From positions 7,123 to 45,570 of the forward strand of contig NZ_LT962671.1 of the NCBI RefSeq assembly GCF_900199545.1: a DNA stretch of 38,448 nucleotides, given 5' to 3'. This document shows, piece by piece, positions 6,761 to 15,846 of this stretch. This stretch comes from Raoultibacter massiliensis (lineage in GTDB: Bacteria; Actinomycetota; Coriobacteriia; Coriobacteriales; Eggerthellaceae). The number at the start of each line of letters is the position of its first letter. Position 1 is the first letter of the stretch. The notes below the pieces were generated by a model. The model worked only from the letters and a program-made list of their open reading frames with translations. It made no database searches and was not told the origin of the DNA. The position numbers and the translations under genes were made by a program.

Positions 6761-9370
6761 ATGGCGGTTGATACGGCGGATACGCAAGACGGTTTCGCAG
6801 ACGGTGGCCAGGGCGCCTTCTCTTTCGGATCGCTTGGACGGCTTGCGCCTGGTTGGTGGGAGCCTGCGGACGGCGCAGAGCCAGATCCTTGGCTTTCTTC
6901 GGAAGAGGCGCTCGATCGCTTTCTCGACTGGACGGCTTCGCGTGGCATAGAGCTGTGGCCCCATCAGGAAGAGGCGCTCATGGGGCTTATGATGGGCGAC
7001 CATGTGATCCTCGGCACGCCGACGGGTTCGGGAAAGTCGCTTGTAGCGCTCGGCATGCACTTCATGGCGTTGGCGACAGGTCGCCGCGCTTATTATACGG
7101 CTCCCATAAAGGCGCTCGTCAGCGAGAAGTTCTTCGACCTGGTCGATATCCTCGGTCGGGAAAACGTGGGCATGATCACGGGAGATGCGCATATCAACAC
7201 CGACGCTCCCGTCATCTGCTGCACAGCCGAGATCCTCGCCAACCAGGCGTTGCGAGAAGGGGAGAGCGCCGATGTGGGTTGCGTGGCGATGGATGAATTC
7301 CACTATTACGGAGATTACGACCGTGGGTGGGCGTGGCAAGTGCCGCTGCTCATGCTCCCGAAGGCGCAGTTCCTGCTCATGAGCGCAACGCTCGGGGATG
7401 TGACCGAGATCGCCGCATCCCTCGAAGCCCGAACAGGTACCGATGTCGATGTTGTGGCCGACGCGGCGCGCCCCGTTCCGCTTGCCTACGAGTATTCGGA
7501 GATGCCGCTTGAGGGAACGGTCGAGCTTGCGTTGCGCAACGGCGAGGCGCCTTTGTATCTTGTTCACTTTTCCCAGGATGCGGCGCTCTCCACCGCCCAA
7601 GCGCTTTCGAGCTTCGGTGCGGCCACCAAGGAGCAGCGCGAGCTCATCAAAGATGCAGTCTCGGGTACGCGCTTTTCCACTGCGTTCGGCAAAACGCTCA
7701 AGCGGTTGCTGGCGAGCGGTGTGGGCGTGCATCACGCGGGCATGCTCCCGCGCTATCGCTTGCTGGTGGAAAAGCTCGCCCAGCAGGGGTTGCTTCCCGT
7801 TATCTGCGGAACCGACACGCTCGGTGTGGGCATCAACGTGCCCATCCATACCGTTGTGCTGACGGCGCTAACCAAGTTCGACGGCCACAAAATGCGACGG
7901 CTGCGCGCCCGTGAGTTCCATCAGATAGTGGGTCGGGCCGGACGCTCGGGTTTCGATACCGAGGGGCTTGTGGTGGCCGAAGCGCCCGAGCACGATATCG
8001 AAAACGCCCGTGCGGTCACGAAAGCCGGGGGAGACCCGAAGAAGCTTCGGAAAATCAAACGCAAGAAGCCGCCCGAGGGATTCGTGTCGTGGAACAAGCA
8101 GACGTTCGAGCGCCTCATCGAATCGGTGCCCGAGACGCTTAAGCCGCGTATGCGGATAACCCATTCGATGGTTCTTTCCCTCGTTGCGCAAGGAGGCGAT
8201 GCGTGGAGCCGCGTCCATCGCCTCATCGGGGATTCGGCTCAAACCGACGAGGAGAAGGCGGCGCTCTCGGCGCGTGCCGACGAGATATTCGATACGCTGA
8301 TCTCGGCCGACGTTGTGGTGCGCGAAGAGGGGGAAGACGGGAGCGTCGAGTATTTCACCACGGTTGATCTTCCTGAGGATTTTGCGCTCGACCAGCCCCT
8401 TTCGCCGTTTTTGCTTGCGGCTTTGGAGCTGCTCGATCCTGAGAGCGACACCTATGCATTCGATGTCATATCCATGGCGGAGGCGACGCTCGAGGACCCG
8501 CGACAGGTGCTGCGCGCCCAGGAGCGGCAGGCGAGAGACAAGGCCATGGCGGAGATGAAGGCCGACGGCGTCGAGTACGAGGAGAGGTTGGAGAAGCTCG
8601 CCGACATCACGTATCCCAAGCCGCTTGAAGACATGCTTGCGGCTGCGTTCGATCGGTACTGCACCGATGTGCCGTGGGCGCGCGATTTCGAGCTGGCACC
8701 GAAATCGGTGCTGCGCGACATGCTGGAGACCGCATCCGATTTCAAGGGCTACGTTGGCCGCTACAACATCGCCCGCTCCGAAGGCACGCTTCTGCGCTAT
8801 CTATCCGATGCTTATCGCGTGCTCGACCGGACGGTTCCCGCCGACAAGCGCGACGAGCAACTGCAAGATGTCATCGCATGGCTCGCTTTCGTCGTTCGCT
8901 CGGTTGATTCGAGCCTGGTTGACGAATGGGAGAGCGCAGGCACGGCGCTCGATGCCGCTCCGCCCGTGCCGACCGATCAGGTGGTGCAGGATCGCAGGGG
9001 CCTCACCGTGCTGGTACGCAACGCGTTGTTTCTGCGCGTGCGCCTTGCCGCGCAGGGCCGTGCGGGAGAGCTCGGAAGGCTCGACCAGCTTTGGGGGTGC
9101 GGCGAGCCGCGTTGGCAAAGCGCGCTCGATGCATTTCACGAGGCGCATGAAGAGATCTTGCTCGACGCCGACGCGCGTTCTTCGGCATATCTCGTCATCG
9201 ACGAGTCGGACGAGAAGAGCGAGCATGTATGGCATGTGCGCCAGATATTCAGCGATTCGGATGGCGATCGCGATTTCGCGATCGCAGCCGATGTCGACCT
9301 GGACGCCACGCAGGAGGAGAGCGAAGCGGTGTTCAAGAACTACCGCGTGGGGTTCGCCGAGGAACTGTGA
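6761..9370 (+). CDS. DEAD/DEAH-box helicase with C-terminal DUF3516 domain
   Basis: This is an ATP-dependent superfamily 2 helicase of 869 residues. The RecA-like core holds Walker A GTPTGSGKS (about residue 85), a DEFH Walker B in place of DEAH (about 177), the SAT motif LMSATLG (about 206), a GVGINVPIHTV segment (about 365) and motif VI QIVGRAGRSG (about 390). The remaining ~430 residues fit the DUF3516 region of actinobacterial helicases. CGGAGG at 6745-6750 supports ATG 6761; the frame could be extended to 6695 but without a site. Overall layout is close to Ski2/HelY-like RNA helicases, so an RNA substrate is plausible but unproven. It converges on the HelD gene with a 55-bp gap. Confidence 0.9.
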   Translation: MAVDTADTQDGFADGGQGAFSFGSLGRLAPGWWEPADGAEPDPWLSSEEALDRFLDWTASRGIELWPHQEEALMGLMMGDHVILGTPTGSGKSLVALGMHFMALATGRRAYYTAPIKALVSEKFFDLVDILGRENVGMITGDAHINTDAPVICCTAEILANQALREGESADVGCVAMDEFHYYGDYDRGWAWQVPLLMLPKAQFLLMSATLGDVTEIAASLEARTGTDVDVVADAARPVPLAYEYSEMPLEGTVELALRNGEAPLYLVHFSQDAALSTAQALSSFGAATKEQRELIKDAVSGTRFSTAFGKTLKRLLASGVGVHHAGMLPRYRLLVEKLAQQGLLPVICGTDTLGVGINVPIHTVVLTALTKFDGHKMRRLRAREFHQIVGRAGRSGFDTEGLVVAEAPEHDIENARAVTKAGGDPKKLRKIKRKKPPEGFVSWNKQTFERLIESVPETLKPRMRITHSMVLSLVAQGGDAWSRVHRLIGDSAQTDEEKAALSARADEIFDTLISADVVVREEGEDGSVEYFTTVDLPEDFALDQPLSPFLLAALELLDPESDTYAFDVISMAEATLEDPRQVLRAQERQARDKAMAEMKADGVEYEERLEKLADITYPKPLEDMLAAAFDRYCTDVPWARDFELAPKSVLRDMLETASDFKGYVGRYNIARSEGTLLRYLSDAYRVLDRTVPADKRDEQLQDVIAWLAFVVRSVDSSLVDEWESAGTALDAAPPVPTDQVVQDRRGLTVLVRNALFLRVRLAAQGRAGELGRLDQLWGCGEPRWQSALDAFHEAHEEILLDADARSSAYLVIDESDEKSEHVWHVRQIFSDSDGDRDFAIAADVDLDATQEESEAVFKNYRVGFAEEL

Positions 9371-9425
9371 GGAGATTGGCCTTGATCTGCATTTTCATAC
9401 CGGCTCCCGCAAAGCATTTGCGATG

Positions 9426-11567
9426 TCACTCCCGATTCGTCTGCAGCAGCGGCGTGAGCTTTCCGTTCGAAAGGATGGTAAGCTTGCTCGTTGCGCGCGA
9501 GATGGCGGTGTATAAACGCCGCCGCGAAAGCGCATCGTCGGGAAATATCCTGGCTGTTGCGTTCGGTATGATGACCTGGTCGAACTCGAGGCCTTTTGCG
9601 AGTTCGAGGGTGATGAGCGTCACGCCGCTTGCCGGTAGCGTCGCGTCGCGGCTGACAAGCGGGGGAGCTTCGGTGCCGAGCATGGCCTGAATTCGCTTCG
9701 CCTCGTTTCTCCAGGGCACGATCACGGCTGTCAGGCCACCAGTCTGCTGCGCTTCTTCGATAACGCGGCGCAGCTCGGTTTCGTAGCTCCCCTCATCAAA
9801 ACATTCGATGATCATGGGTTTCTCGTCTGTCCGTTGAACCGATGAGATGCGCAGGCGCTCCTTGTCGGAAAGCAGGCTTGCGAACAGCTCGGTGATTTCG
9901 GGCGTTGAACGGTAGCTTGTGAGCAGCTGGCATTCGCTTACCGCTTTGCCGGCTGCGGCGAAGACCGAGCGGACTTCGCCAAACGACGCGGTGCCCGCTT
10001 CGATGGCTTGGTTCGGGTCGCCGAGAAGAAGGAAATTAGCCCTCCTGAAATAGCGGGCGAGCACGGCGAGCTGCGCGGCGGTGTAATCCTGAACTTCATC
10101 GATCATCACGTATTTCGCTTGCGGGTTGCCGAGACCGGTAAGCGCCATCTTGAGATAAAGCCATTCGACCGACGAAAGGCCCTGCGAGCCGAGAATCCTC
10201 GCGCCGATGCGGTCGATGTCGAGCCATGCATCGCGTTCGACGGACTCGAATGCCGATGCATGGCGATCGTTCAGGTAGCGAAGGGCCAACTCGCGAGCCT
10301 CCTGATCATCCTGGGGATCGATCGTCTCATGGAATATGCGCAGCTGCTCTTCGGTTGAGAGGATCGACATTTCGTCTTGGACGGCTTCGGTTCCGGCCAT
10401 CTGCGCAAGGCGACTTCGCAACCGTTCGTCGAGGTCTTCCCGTATGAGTGCAACAAGGTGCGGACCCGCGGGTATATGCCGATATTTCGCTGCGATCTTG
10501 CGAATTTGGTCGGCTGAGACAAGACGGGTTCCCGCGCATTGGACGTCTCGGAAATCGGCGTGGTCGAATTCGAATGAGCCGATGGCATCATCGATGCGTT
10601 TCAATGCGTCGAGCGGGACGTCTCCGCTGCCGCTTCCCCGATCGCCCGGCAGCAAGGTACGGGCGAATTCCTCCCAGGTGAGAGTTTCGGGGTTGCTCTC
10701 GCCGAGGTCGGGCAGGACGTTGTCGATGTAGTGACGGAAGACGGGATTCGGCGTGATGAGAAACACCTCGCTTGGATCGAGGCTGCCGCGCTGTCGGTAG
10801 AACAGGTAGGCGATGCGCTGCAGAAGGACCGAGGTTTTCCCGCTTCCGGCGATTCCGCTTACCAAAAGGGCCGGTACGTCGTCGTGTCGGATGACGAGGT
10901 TCTGCTCCTTCTGTATCGTCGCGGTTATCGCCTGCATCTGGGAGGTTCGCTGTTTCGAGAGGGAGGCGAGCAGAAGCGAATCCTGGATGGCTACGGTTGT
11001 GTCGAAGTAGGCGTTGAGTACGCTTTTGTCGATGTCGAATTGGCGGCGCAGCTTGAGATCGGTTTCGATCGTGCGTCCGTCGGCGCGATACGAGGTGCGC
11101 CCGTTGTCTTGGTTGTAGTAGACCTCTGCCACGGGCGAACGCCAATCGACGATGAGGCGACGATACGATTCGTCCGATATGCCCGCGTTGCCGATGTAGA
11201 GCTCTTTGGGCTCTTCATCGGGCTTGAATTGCAGAACCACTTTCGCGAAGTACGGCTGCCTCAGCAAAAGCCGAATCTTGGCGAGCTTTTCCGCGTCGGC
11301 ATCTTGAGCCAGGTTGTAGCTGTCGATCACACGGTTCATCGCAGCGAAGTCCGCATAGGTTTCCATCGCGTCGGCGTAGGTTGCGAAGTTCGGCGAGAGT
11401 TCTTCGGACATGGAGCTTTTGGCCGAAGCTGCCTCCTCGTCGGTCTTTTTCATTTGCGAAACCAGATGGCCGCACATGGCTTCGAGTGTTGCATATGTTT
11501 CGGTGAGGCGCTGTTGTTCCTGCTCGAATACAGGGTCTGTGCTTTTGTTGTCAGAATCGGGGTGCAC
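9426..11567 (-). CDS. HelD/HelR-family RNA polymerase recycling ATPase (UvrD-like superfamily 1)
   Basis: HelD proteins are superfamily 1 ATPases that clear stalled RNA polymerase from DNA; some actinobacterial HelR proteins also displace rifampicin. The 713-residue product has a long N-terminal helical arm (EQEQQRLTETYATLEAM onward), the family segment IVDWRSPVAEVYY, Walker A GIAGSGKTS (about 235), Walker B MIDEVQDYTAAQL, and C-terminal motifs GDPNQAI, TSYRSTPEI and AKGLEFDQVI. A TAGGAGA site four bases before GTG 11567 decides the start; the longer frame from 11642 adds 25 residues with no ribosome site. HelD rather than UvrD/Rep is supported by the arm and the WRSPVAE segment. Confidence 0.9.
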   Translation of the reverse strand: MHPDSDNKSTDPVFEQEQQRLTETYATLEAMCGHLVSQMKKTDEEAASAKSSMSEELSPNFATYADAMETYADFAAMNRVIDSYNLAQDADAEKLAKIRLLLRQPYFAKVVLQFKPDEEPKELYIGNAGISDESYRRLIVDWRSPVAEVYYNQDNGRTSYRADGRTIETDLKLRRQFDIDKSVLNAYFDTTVAIQDSLLLASLSKQRTSQMQAITATIQKEQNLVIRHDDVPALLVSGIAGSGKTSVLLQRIAYLFYRQRGSLDPSEVFLITPNPVFRHYIDNVLPDLGESNPETLTWEEFARTLLPGDRGSGSGDVPLDALKRIDDAIGSFEFDHADFRDVQCAGTRLVSADQIRKIAAKYRHIPAGPHLVALIREDLDERLRSRLAQMAGTEAVQDEMSILSTEEQLRIFHETIDPQDDQEARELALRYLNDRHASAFESVERDAWLDIDRIGARILGSQGLSSVEWLYLKMALTGLGNPQAKYVMIDEVQDYTAAQLAVLARYFRRANFLLLGDPNQAIEAGTASFGEVRSVFAAAGKAVSECQLLTSYRSTPEITELFASLLSDKERLRISSVQRTDEKPMIIECFDEGSYETELRRVIEEAQQTGGLTAVIVPWRNEAKRIQAMLGTEAPPLVSRDATLPASGVTLITLELAKGLEFDQVIIPNATARIFPDDALSRRRLYTAISRATSKLTILSNGKLTPLLQTNRE

Positions 11568-11865
11568 GAATTCTCCTATGCGTATGCTTTGCGTTTGGCT
11601 GAAAAAAGTATGGTGTGCATTGTACAGGATTAGCGTTCTCAAAGGCTTTCTGTAGCTGTTTTGTGGCGGAGATTTCGAATCAAGGACGCAGTCCGGCGGG
11701 TTTTTGGCGGCAGGGGCTCGTTGGCTTTGGATTTTGGCGCAAAAGAAAAATCGAAAAATCGCGAACCATGCGCCGGGCGGATGCTACTAAGGTATGTACG
11801 TGGCGGATTGCGAAGCGATGTCGAAGATGGTGAACGTGAGCGAAATCGATACAGAGGAAGATCGG

Positions 11866-12408
11866 ATGCGGGCGGCTCTTGCGCGCGTTTCACGTGGTGA
11901 CGAGACGGCACTTGAAGAGCTGTATCGAGCCTATGCCCCCGCTGTGTTCGCGTTCTCGCTTTCTCGCGCGCCGAACCGGGAGATTGCGGAAGAGGTTGCC
12001 GCCGATGCATGGCTTGGCTGTTGGCGTTCGGCTCGGTCGTTTCGCGGAGACAGCAGGGTCCTCACCTGGCTTCTCGGCATCGCGAAGCGTCAGGTTTACG
12101 CGCATACGCGCCGCAAGCGCTTGGTCGAGGTTCCGCTTGACGATTCGGTTTGCGAGATTCCCGGCGACGAGGAAGACGCCCTCGACCGCATTGCGGGCGA
12201 GACGAGCGTGGCGGAAATGCTTGCCGCCCTCGATGCTCTGCCGGCAGAGCTTTCCGAAACGGCGCGGCTTGCCTGGCTGCATGAGCTTCCCTATTCGGAA
12301 ATCGCCGCGGTGACCGAAGTGCCGACGGGTACGGTGAAATCGCGCATATCCCGTGCGCGCCGTTTACTGAAAGAGATCCTTGGAGGTGGCCATGAAAAAA
12401 GACGATGA
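11866..12408 (+). CDS. ECF-type sigma-70 factor
   Basis: This small sigma factor (180 residues from ATG 11866) should direct RNA polymerase to a dedicated promoter set. Region 2 is ARVSRGDETALEELYRAYAP to WRSARSFRGDSRVLTWLLGI, and region 4 is LPAELSETARLAWLHELPYS followed by the helix-turn-helix AAVTEVPTGTVKSRISRARR. AGAGGA seven bases before 11866 favours this start; in-frame ATGs at 11794, 11818 and 11830 lack a clear site. Its end overlaps the next gene by 17 bp, so the two are translationally linked. No zinc-finger anti-sigma gene is present, so the overlapping membrane protein is the obvious regulator candidate. Confidence 0.88.
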   Translation: MRAALARVSRGDETALEELYRAYAPAVFAFSLSRAPNREIAEEVAADAWLGCWRSARSFRGDSRVLTWLLGIAKRQVYAHTRRKRLVEVPLDDSVCEIPGDEEDALDRIAGETSVAEMLAALDALPAELSETARLAWLHELPYSEIAAVTEVPTGTVKSRISRARRLLKEILGGGHEKRR

Positions 12409-13285
12409 CGAAAGGCGTTTCCCGTTGATTCCGGATGCCGGTTTCGGCGAGGCTCGGTTGGGCGCGGGCGAGACCGGGCCGTCGGTGGGTGAATTTCCTT
12501 CCGATCGATCATCGTTGCGCGCGGCGCTCTTGCAGCAGGAAATCGAGTGCGCATCCGGTCTGCCTGCCTTCTCAAGCGTTGCGGCCCGCATCGACGCGCA
12601 GCCCTCTGCGCTGAACGCGCCGCGTTGGCCCGCCGGCAAAAGCCTGCGAATCGCAGGCTCTCTCGCCGTATCCCAGCTCGGGGTTATTCCGCGCGTTGTT
12701 ATCCCCTCGGCCGTCGCCGTGGCCTGCGTCGCCGTCTGGCTTGCTTGCTTCGCGCCTCTTTTGCCGGATGCCGTAGATCCGTCATGGCTGTTTTCCGCGC
12801 TGCTGTTGTTCGGGGTTGCGATAACCGTGACGCTTGCCCTCTCCGCCGATCGGGCCGATGTCCTTTTGCTGGCTACGCCGTTGGGGCCGCAAGCCGTTAT
12901 GCTCGCCCGCTTGGCAGCCGTGCTTTTCGTCGATGCCGTTGCGGGAATCGCGGCGTCGGCGGCGTTTGCGTTCTGGGGGGCGTCTGTCGATTTCGGGGGC
13001 GTCGTCGTGTCGTGGCTTGCACCCCTCGCCGCCGTTGCGGGTATCGCTTCGTTCGTTACCGTATGGACGGGAGCTTCTTGGGCCGGGGCGATCGTGGCTG
13101 CGGCTCTTGTTCCGGCGTTTGCGCCGGTTGCCCACGGCGCCGACGCGGCTGGTGTCGTGGCTCTGATCGGCTCCATGCAAGGAGCGCTTGGCCCCGGAGG
13201 CATCGCTGCGATCGGCGTGGCCGTTCTTGCCGCGGTCGTCTGTTCGGCTCGGCGGGCGCAGCTCGCTCGATTGCAGCTTTCGTGA
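12392..13285 (+). CDS. Membrane protein overlapping the sigma factor gene (candidate membrane regulator)
   Basis: This 297-residue protein has a charged, probably cytoplasmic N-terminus of about 100 residues, then about six hydrophobic segments (beginning near residues 107, 133, 170, 205, 228 and 270). No catalytic motif or zinc-binding HxxxCxxC anti-sigma motif is visible. GGAGGT at 12382-12387 sets ATG 12392. The 17-bp overlap with the ECF sigma gene and the large cytoplasmic N-terminus make a sigma-sequestering role possible. It could equally be a third permease of the ABC system that follows. Both are inference. Confidence 0.75.
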   Translation: MKKDDDERRFPLIPDAGFGEARLGAGETGPSVGEFPSDRSSLRAALLQQEIECASGLPAFSSVAARIDAQPSALNAPRWPAGKSLRIAGSLAVSQLGVIPRVVIPSAVAVACVAVWLACFAPLLPDAVDPSWLFSALLLFGVAITVTLALSADRADVLLLATPLGPQAVMLARLAAVLFVDAVAGIAASAAFAFWGASVDFGGVVVSWLAPLAAVAGIASFVTVWTGASWAGAIVAAALVPAFAPVAHGADAAGVVALIGSMQGALGPGGIAAIGVAVLAAVVCSARRAQLARLQLS

Positions 13286-13356
13286 ACCGATCGTTGAGAG
13301 CGCGCTACTAACCGCAGAGAAGATCGGAATTGGTTTTGATATTTCAGGAGGATGGT

Positions 13357-14028
13357 ATGGACTCGATTGCCGCGTCGGCGGGTTGCTTGTCTTTTCGGCT
13401 GTCATTGGCGCTTTTCGGCACGCAGATACGCCGCTTCGGCGCGGTGGCGGTGCTTGTTCCCGTAGCCGCCGGTGCGATCCTGGCCGGGATCGGAGCTGCG
13501 TGGCTGTACGGTGCGGGGAGGACGCCCGCCCTGTTGGCTATGATGGCGTTTACTGAGCTGTATCCGGTTGCGGTCGGCATGTGCGCGGTGTCGGTTCTTG
13601 CGGGGGACTCTCTTGTCGAGGTGCAGGGATCGACGCCGGTTGGCTTTCGCTCGGTTCAGACGGTACGCCTTGTCGTTGTGCTGATCGGAGGATTTCTCGG
13701 GGCCATTGCGATGTTCGCCCCGCTTCATCTGCTCGGCATCTATCCTCGCGATACCGGCTGGGCAAGCTTTCTTTTCCCCGCTGGCGGCGCGGCGGTTATG
13801 GCCTTTCTCGCGTATTCGGCGGTATCGCTTTCCGGAGCAGCGGCAACGGCGAGCCTCGCCGTTGCCGCCGCCTGGTTGTTTCTCGCGCTCATCTGGGATC
13901 CGAACATGGTGTCGCTCGCTTCGCAGCGCGGCATCCCTCTGCTTGCCGCCTGTGCTGCGTGCTCGTTCGCGTGGCGATCTTTGGGCAACGTGGAGCGGGC
14001 GTTGCTGAAAGCGAGGGATGCGCAATGA
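13357..14028 (+). CDS. Putative ABC permease-like membrane protein
   Basis: This 223-residue protein is highly hydrophobic, with about six membrane segments (for example VAVLVPVAAGAILAGIGAAW and LVVVLIGGFLGAIAMFAPL). CAGGAGG before ATG 13357 is a strong site. The stop overlaps the next ATG as ATGA, so translation is coupled. The size and the downstream ABC ATPase fit an ABC-2-like permease subunit, but no family signature is recognised. Confidence 0.72.
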   Translation: MDSIAASAGCLSFRLSLALFGTQIRRFGAVAVLVPVAAGAILAGIGAAWLYGAGRTPALLAMMAFTELYPVAVGMCAVSVLAGDSLVEVQGSTPVGFRSVQTVRLVVVLIGGFLGAIAMFAPLHLLGIYPRDTGWASFLFPAGGAAVMAFLAYSAVSLSGAAATASLAVAAAWLFLALIWDPNMVSLASQRGIPLLAACAACSFAWRSLGNVERALLKARDAQ

Positions 14029-14798
14029 GCTTTCTCGGCCTTGCGCTGATTCACGCGCGCATTGCGGGGCGCCAGCGCGCGCTCTGGGTTGTGTCGATCC
14101 TTTTGACGGTTCTCGCGGCGACGCTCAATGTGAATACGGGGCTCGCCTTCGAGACGGACGATGTTGCCGATCTTGCGTTTCTGGCGCAGCTTCTTGCCTT
14201 GCTGCCGCCCATTGCGTACGCAGCCGCGTTCACCGATCTGGTTTCAGCGCCCGCGCGCCTCGGCATTGCGGAGGTCGAGGCGTCTTCGCCGACGTCTCCC
14301 GCTATGCTCGCGGTTGCACGGGTTATCGGTTCGCTGCTCGTGGTTGCCCTTCCTTCTGCCCTCGTGCTGCTGTTCTGCGGGTTTGCTCAGACGGCTCACG
14401 GCAATCAGTGGGCGGTGCTGCAGGCGGTGTCCTTGTTTGCCTTCGTCACGGCGCCCGGAGCCTTGCTGGCGATGTCCCTCTCTTCGCTTGCGGGCACGGT
14501 TTTGCCGAGGGCGATCGCGCGCATAGCGGCGGTCGCCGCCTGGTGCGTGGCGATAGGGCTTACTACGTTTGTTCCGACGCCCGAGCCTGGGGGAGGGTTC
14601 AAGATCCATCTGGCTTCCGATGCCGTGTGCCAGGCGTTTTTCGGCTGCAGCCCCCTGATGGACCAAGCATCGGCCAACGTTGCGGCAAGCGCGCCGATCG
14701 AGGCGGTCGTTGCGTTGGCGGCGAAGCTGGCGATTGCGATAGCGCTCCTTTTGCTTGCGGGCGCTCTATCGCGAAGCCGGGCGTATCGACGCGGATAG
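14025..14798 (+). CDS. Second putative ABC permease-like membrane protein
   Basis: This 257-residue protein has about six membrane segments (starting near residues 20, 47, 90, 122, 155 and 225), with an Arg-rich cytoplasmic loop after the first pair. It starts at ATG 14025 in an ATGA overlap with the preceding stop; the same frame stays open from 13581, but that part is antiphase to the previous gene and not real. With the previous protein and the ATPase 37 bp downstream it probably forms one ABC transporter. No substrate can be read from the sequence. Confidence 0.72.
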   Translation: MSFLGLALIHARIAGRQRALWVVSILLTVLAATLNVNTGLAFETDDVADLAFLAQLLALLPPIAYAAAFTDLVSAPARLGIAEVEASSPTSPAMLAVARVIGSLLVVALPSALVLLFCGFAQTAHGNQWAVLQAVSLFAFVTAPGALLAMSLSSLAGTVLPRAIARIAAVAAWCVAIGLTTFVPTPEPGGGFKIHLASDAVCQAFFGCSPLMDQASANVAASAPIEAVVALAAKLAIAIALLLLAGALSRSRAYRRG

Positions 14799-14835
14799 CG
14801 CTTTTACTGCATGGAATCGAATCGGAAGGATCAGC

Positions 14836-15699
14836 ATGTTCATTACGGTGGATCACCTCGGAAAAGATTTTCGGAAGAAGCCGGGCGCCCTTGAGGACCT
14901 GACGCTCGATCTTCCTTCGGGCATGATCGGACTCATCGGTCCCAACGGCGCCGGCAAGACGACGCTCATGCGCATTCTTTGCGGCGTCGTGAGTCCGACG
15001 CGCGGGCGCGTTTTGGTGGATGGGTGCGATATGGCCGAATCCCGCACGCGGCGGGCTCTCAAAAAGACCCTCGGGTACCTGCCTCAAGACATCGAGCCCT
15101 ACCCGAACCTCACGCCTCTAGAGTTTCTCGATTACGTTGGCATTCTCAAGGGGATGGATGACGGGCGAGTCCGCCGCCGTCAGGCCGACGAGCTTATCGA
15201 GCGCGTGGGTTTGGGAGATGTGCGACGGCGGAGGATCGGCGGTTTCTCGGGGGGAATGAAGCGCCGCGTGGGGATCGCCCAGGCGCTCATGGGCGATCCC
15301 CGACTGCTGATCGTCGATGAACCGACGGCGGGCCTCGATCCCGAAGAGCGCATGCGCTTCAGGACGCTCATCGCCACGCTTGGCAGTGATCGCACGGTGA
15401 TTCTATCCACCCATATTCTCGACGATGTGGCTCAAACCTGTCCGTACGTGTGCGTGTTGCGCGCCGGGCGGCTTCGCTTCGAAGGTGCGACTGCGGGACT
15501 CATCGAAGAAGCCCGAGGCCGCACCTGGCTGACGCCTCCGCTTGCGGTGCCGCCCGCAGATGCGGTCATCGTGAACGCTGCGGCTTCGCCGCAGGGGACG
15601 TGCTATCGCATCGTATCCGATGGCGCGCCCGAGGGCGCAGTGCCCGTTGAGCCGACGCTCGAGGACGGCTACATGGCGCTTGCCACGGGTACGAGATAA
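14836..15699 (+). CDS. ABC transporter ATP-binding protein
   Basis: This 287-residue ABC ATPase has Walker A GPNGAGKTT (about residue 34), a Q-loop LPQDI, the signature FSGGMKRR in place of LSGGQ (about 138), Walker B LLIVDEPTAGLDPEE and the switch histidine STHILDD. This arrangement is typical of CcmA/BcrA-type ATPases serving ABC-2 exporters. After residue 215 a 70-residue C-terminal extension has no recognised domain. GGAAGGA about seven bases before ATG 14836 decides the start. As last gene of the run from the sigma factor, it should energise the two permeases. Confidence 0.92.
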   Translation: MFITVDHLGKDFRKKPGALEDLTLDLPSGMIGLIGPNGAGKTTLMRILCGVVSPTRGRVLVDGCDMAESRTRRALKKTLGYLPQDIEPYPNLTPLEFLDYVGILKGMDDGRVRRRQADELIERVGLGDVRRRRIGGFSGGMKRRVGIAQALMGDPRLLIVDEPTAGLDPEERMRFRTLIATLGSDRTVILSTHILDDVAQTCPYVCVLRAGRLRFEGATAGLIEEARGRTWLTPPLAVPPADAVIVNAAASPQGTCYRIVSDGAPEGAVPVEPTLEDGYMALATGTR

Positions 15700-15846
15700 G
15701 GCGGTTGCGTCGGATTTGGGCTGATTCGGGTTGCATCAAACCAAACTCTGCGATGCTGCGGTATCATTGCCGTATACGTGAAACATGCATGTCAGAGCGC
15801 CGCGTGCTGCAGATGCGGCGCCTATGCGAATACGGAAGGGCTTACC

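Noticed and set aside
13581..14024. N-terminal extension of the second permease
   Set aside because: The in-frame extension overlaps the preceding permease throughout and is Arg/Cys-rich; the ATGA overlap at 14025 is the natural start.
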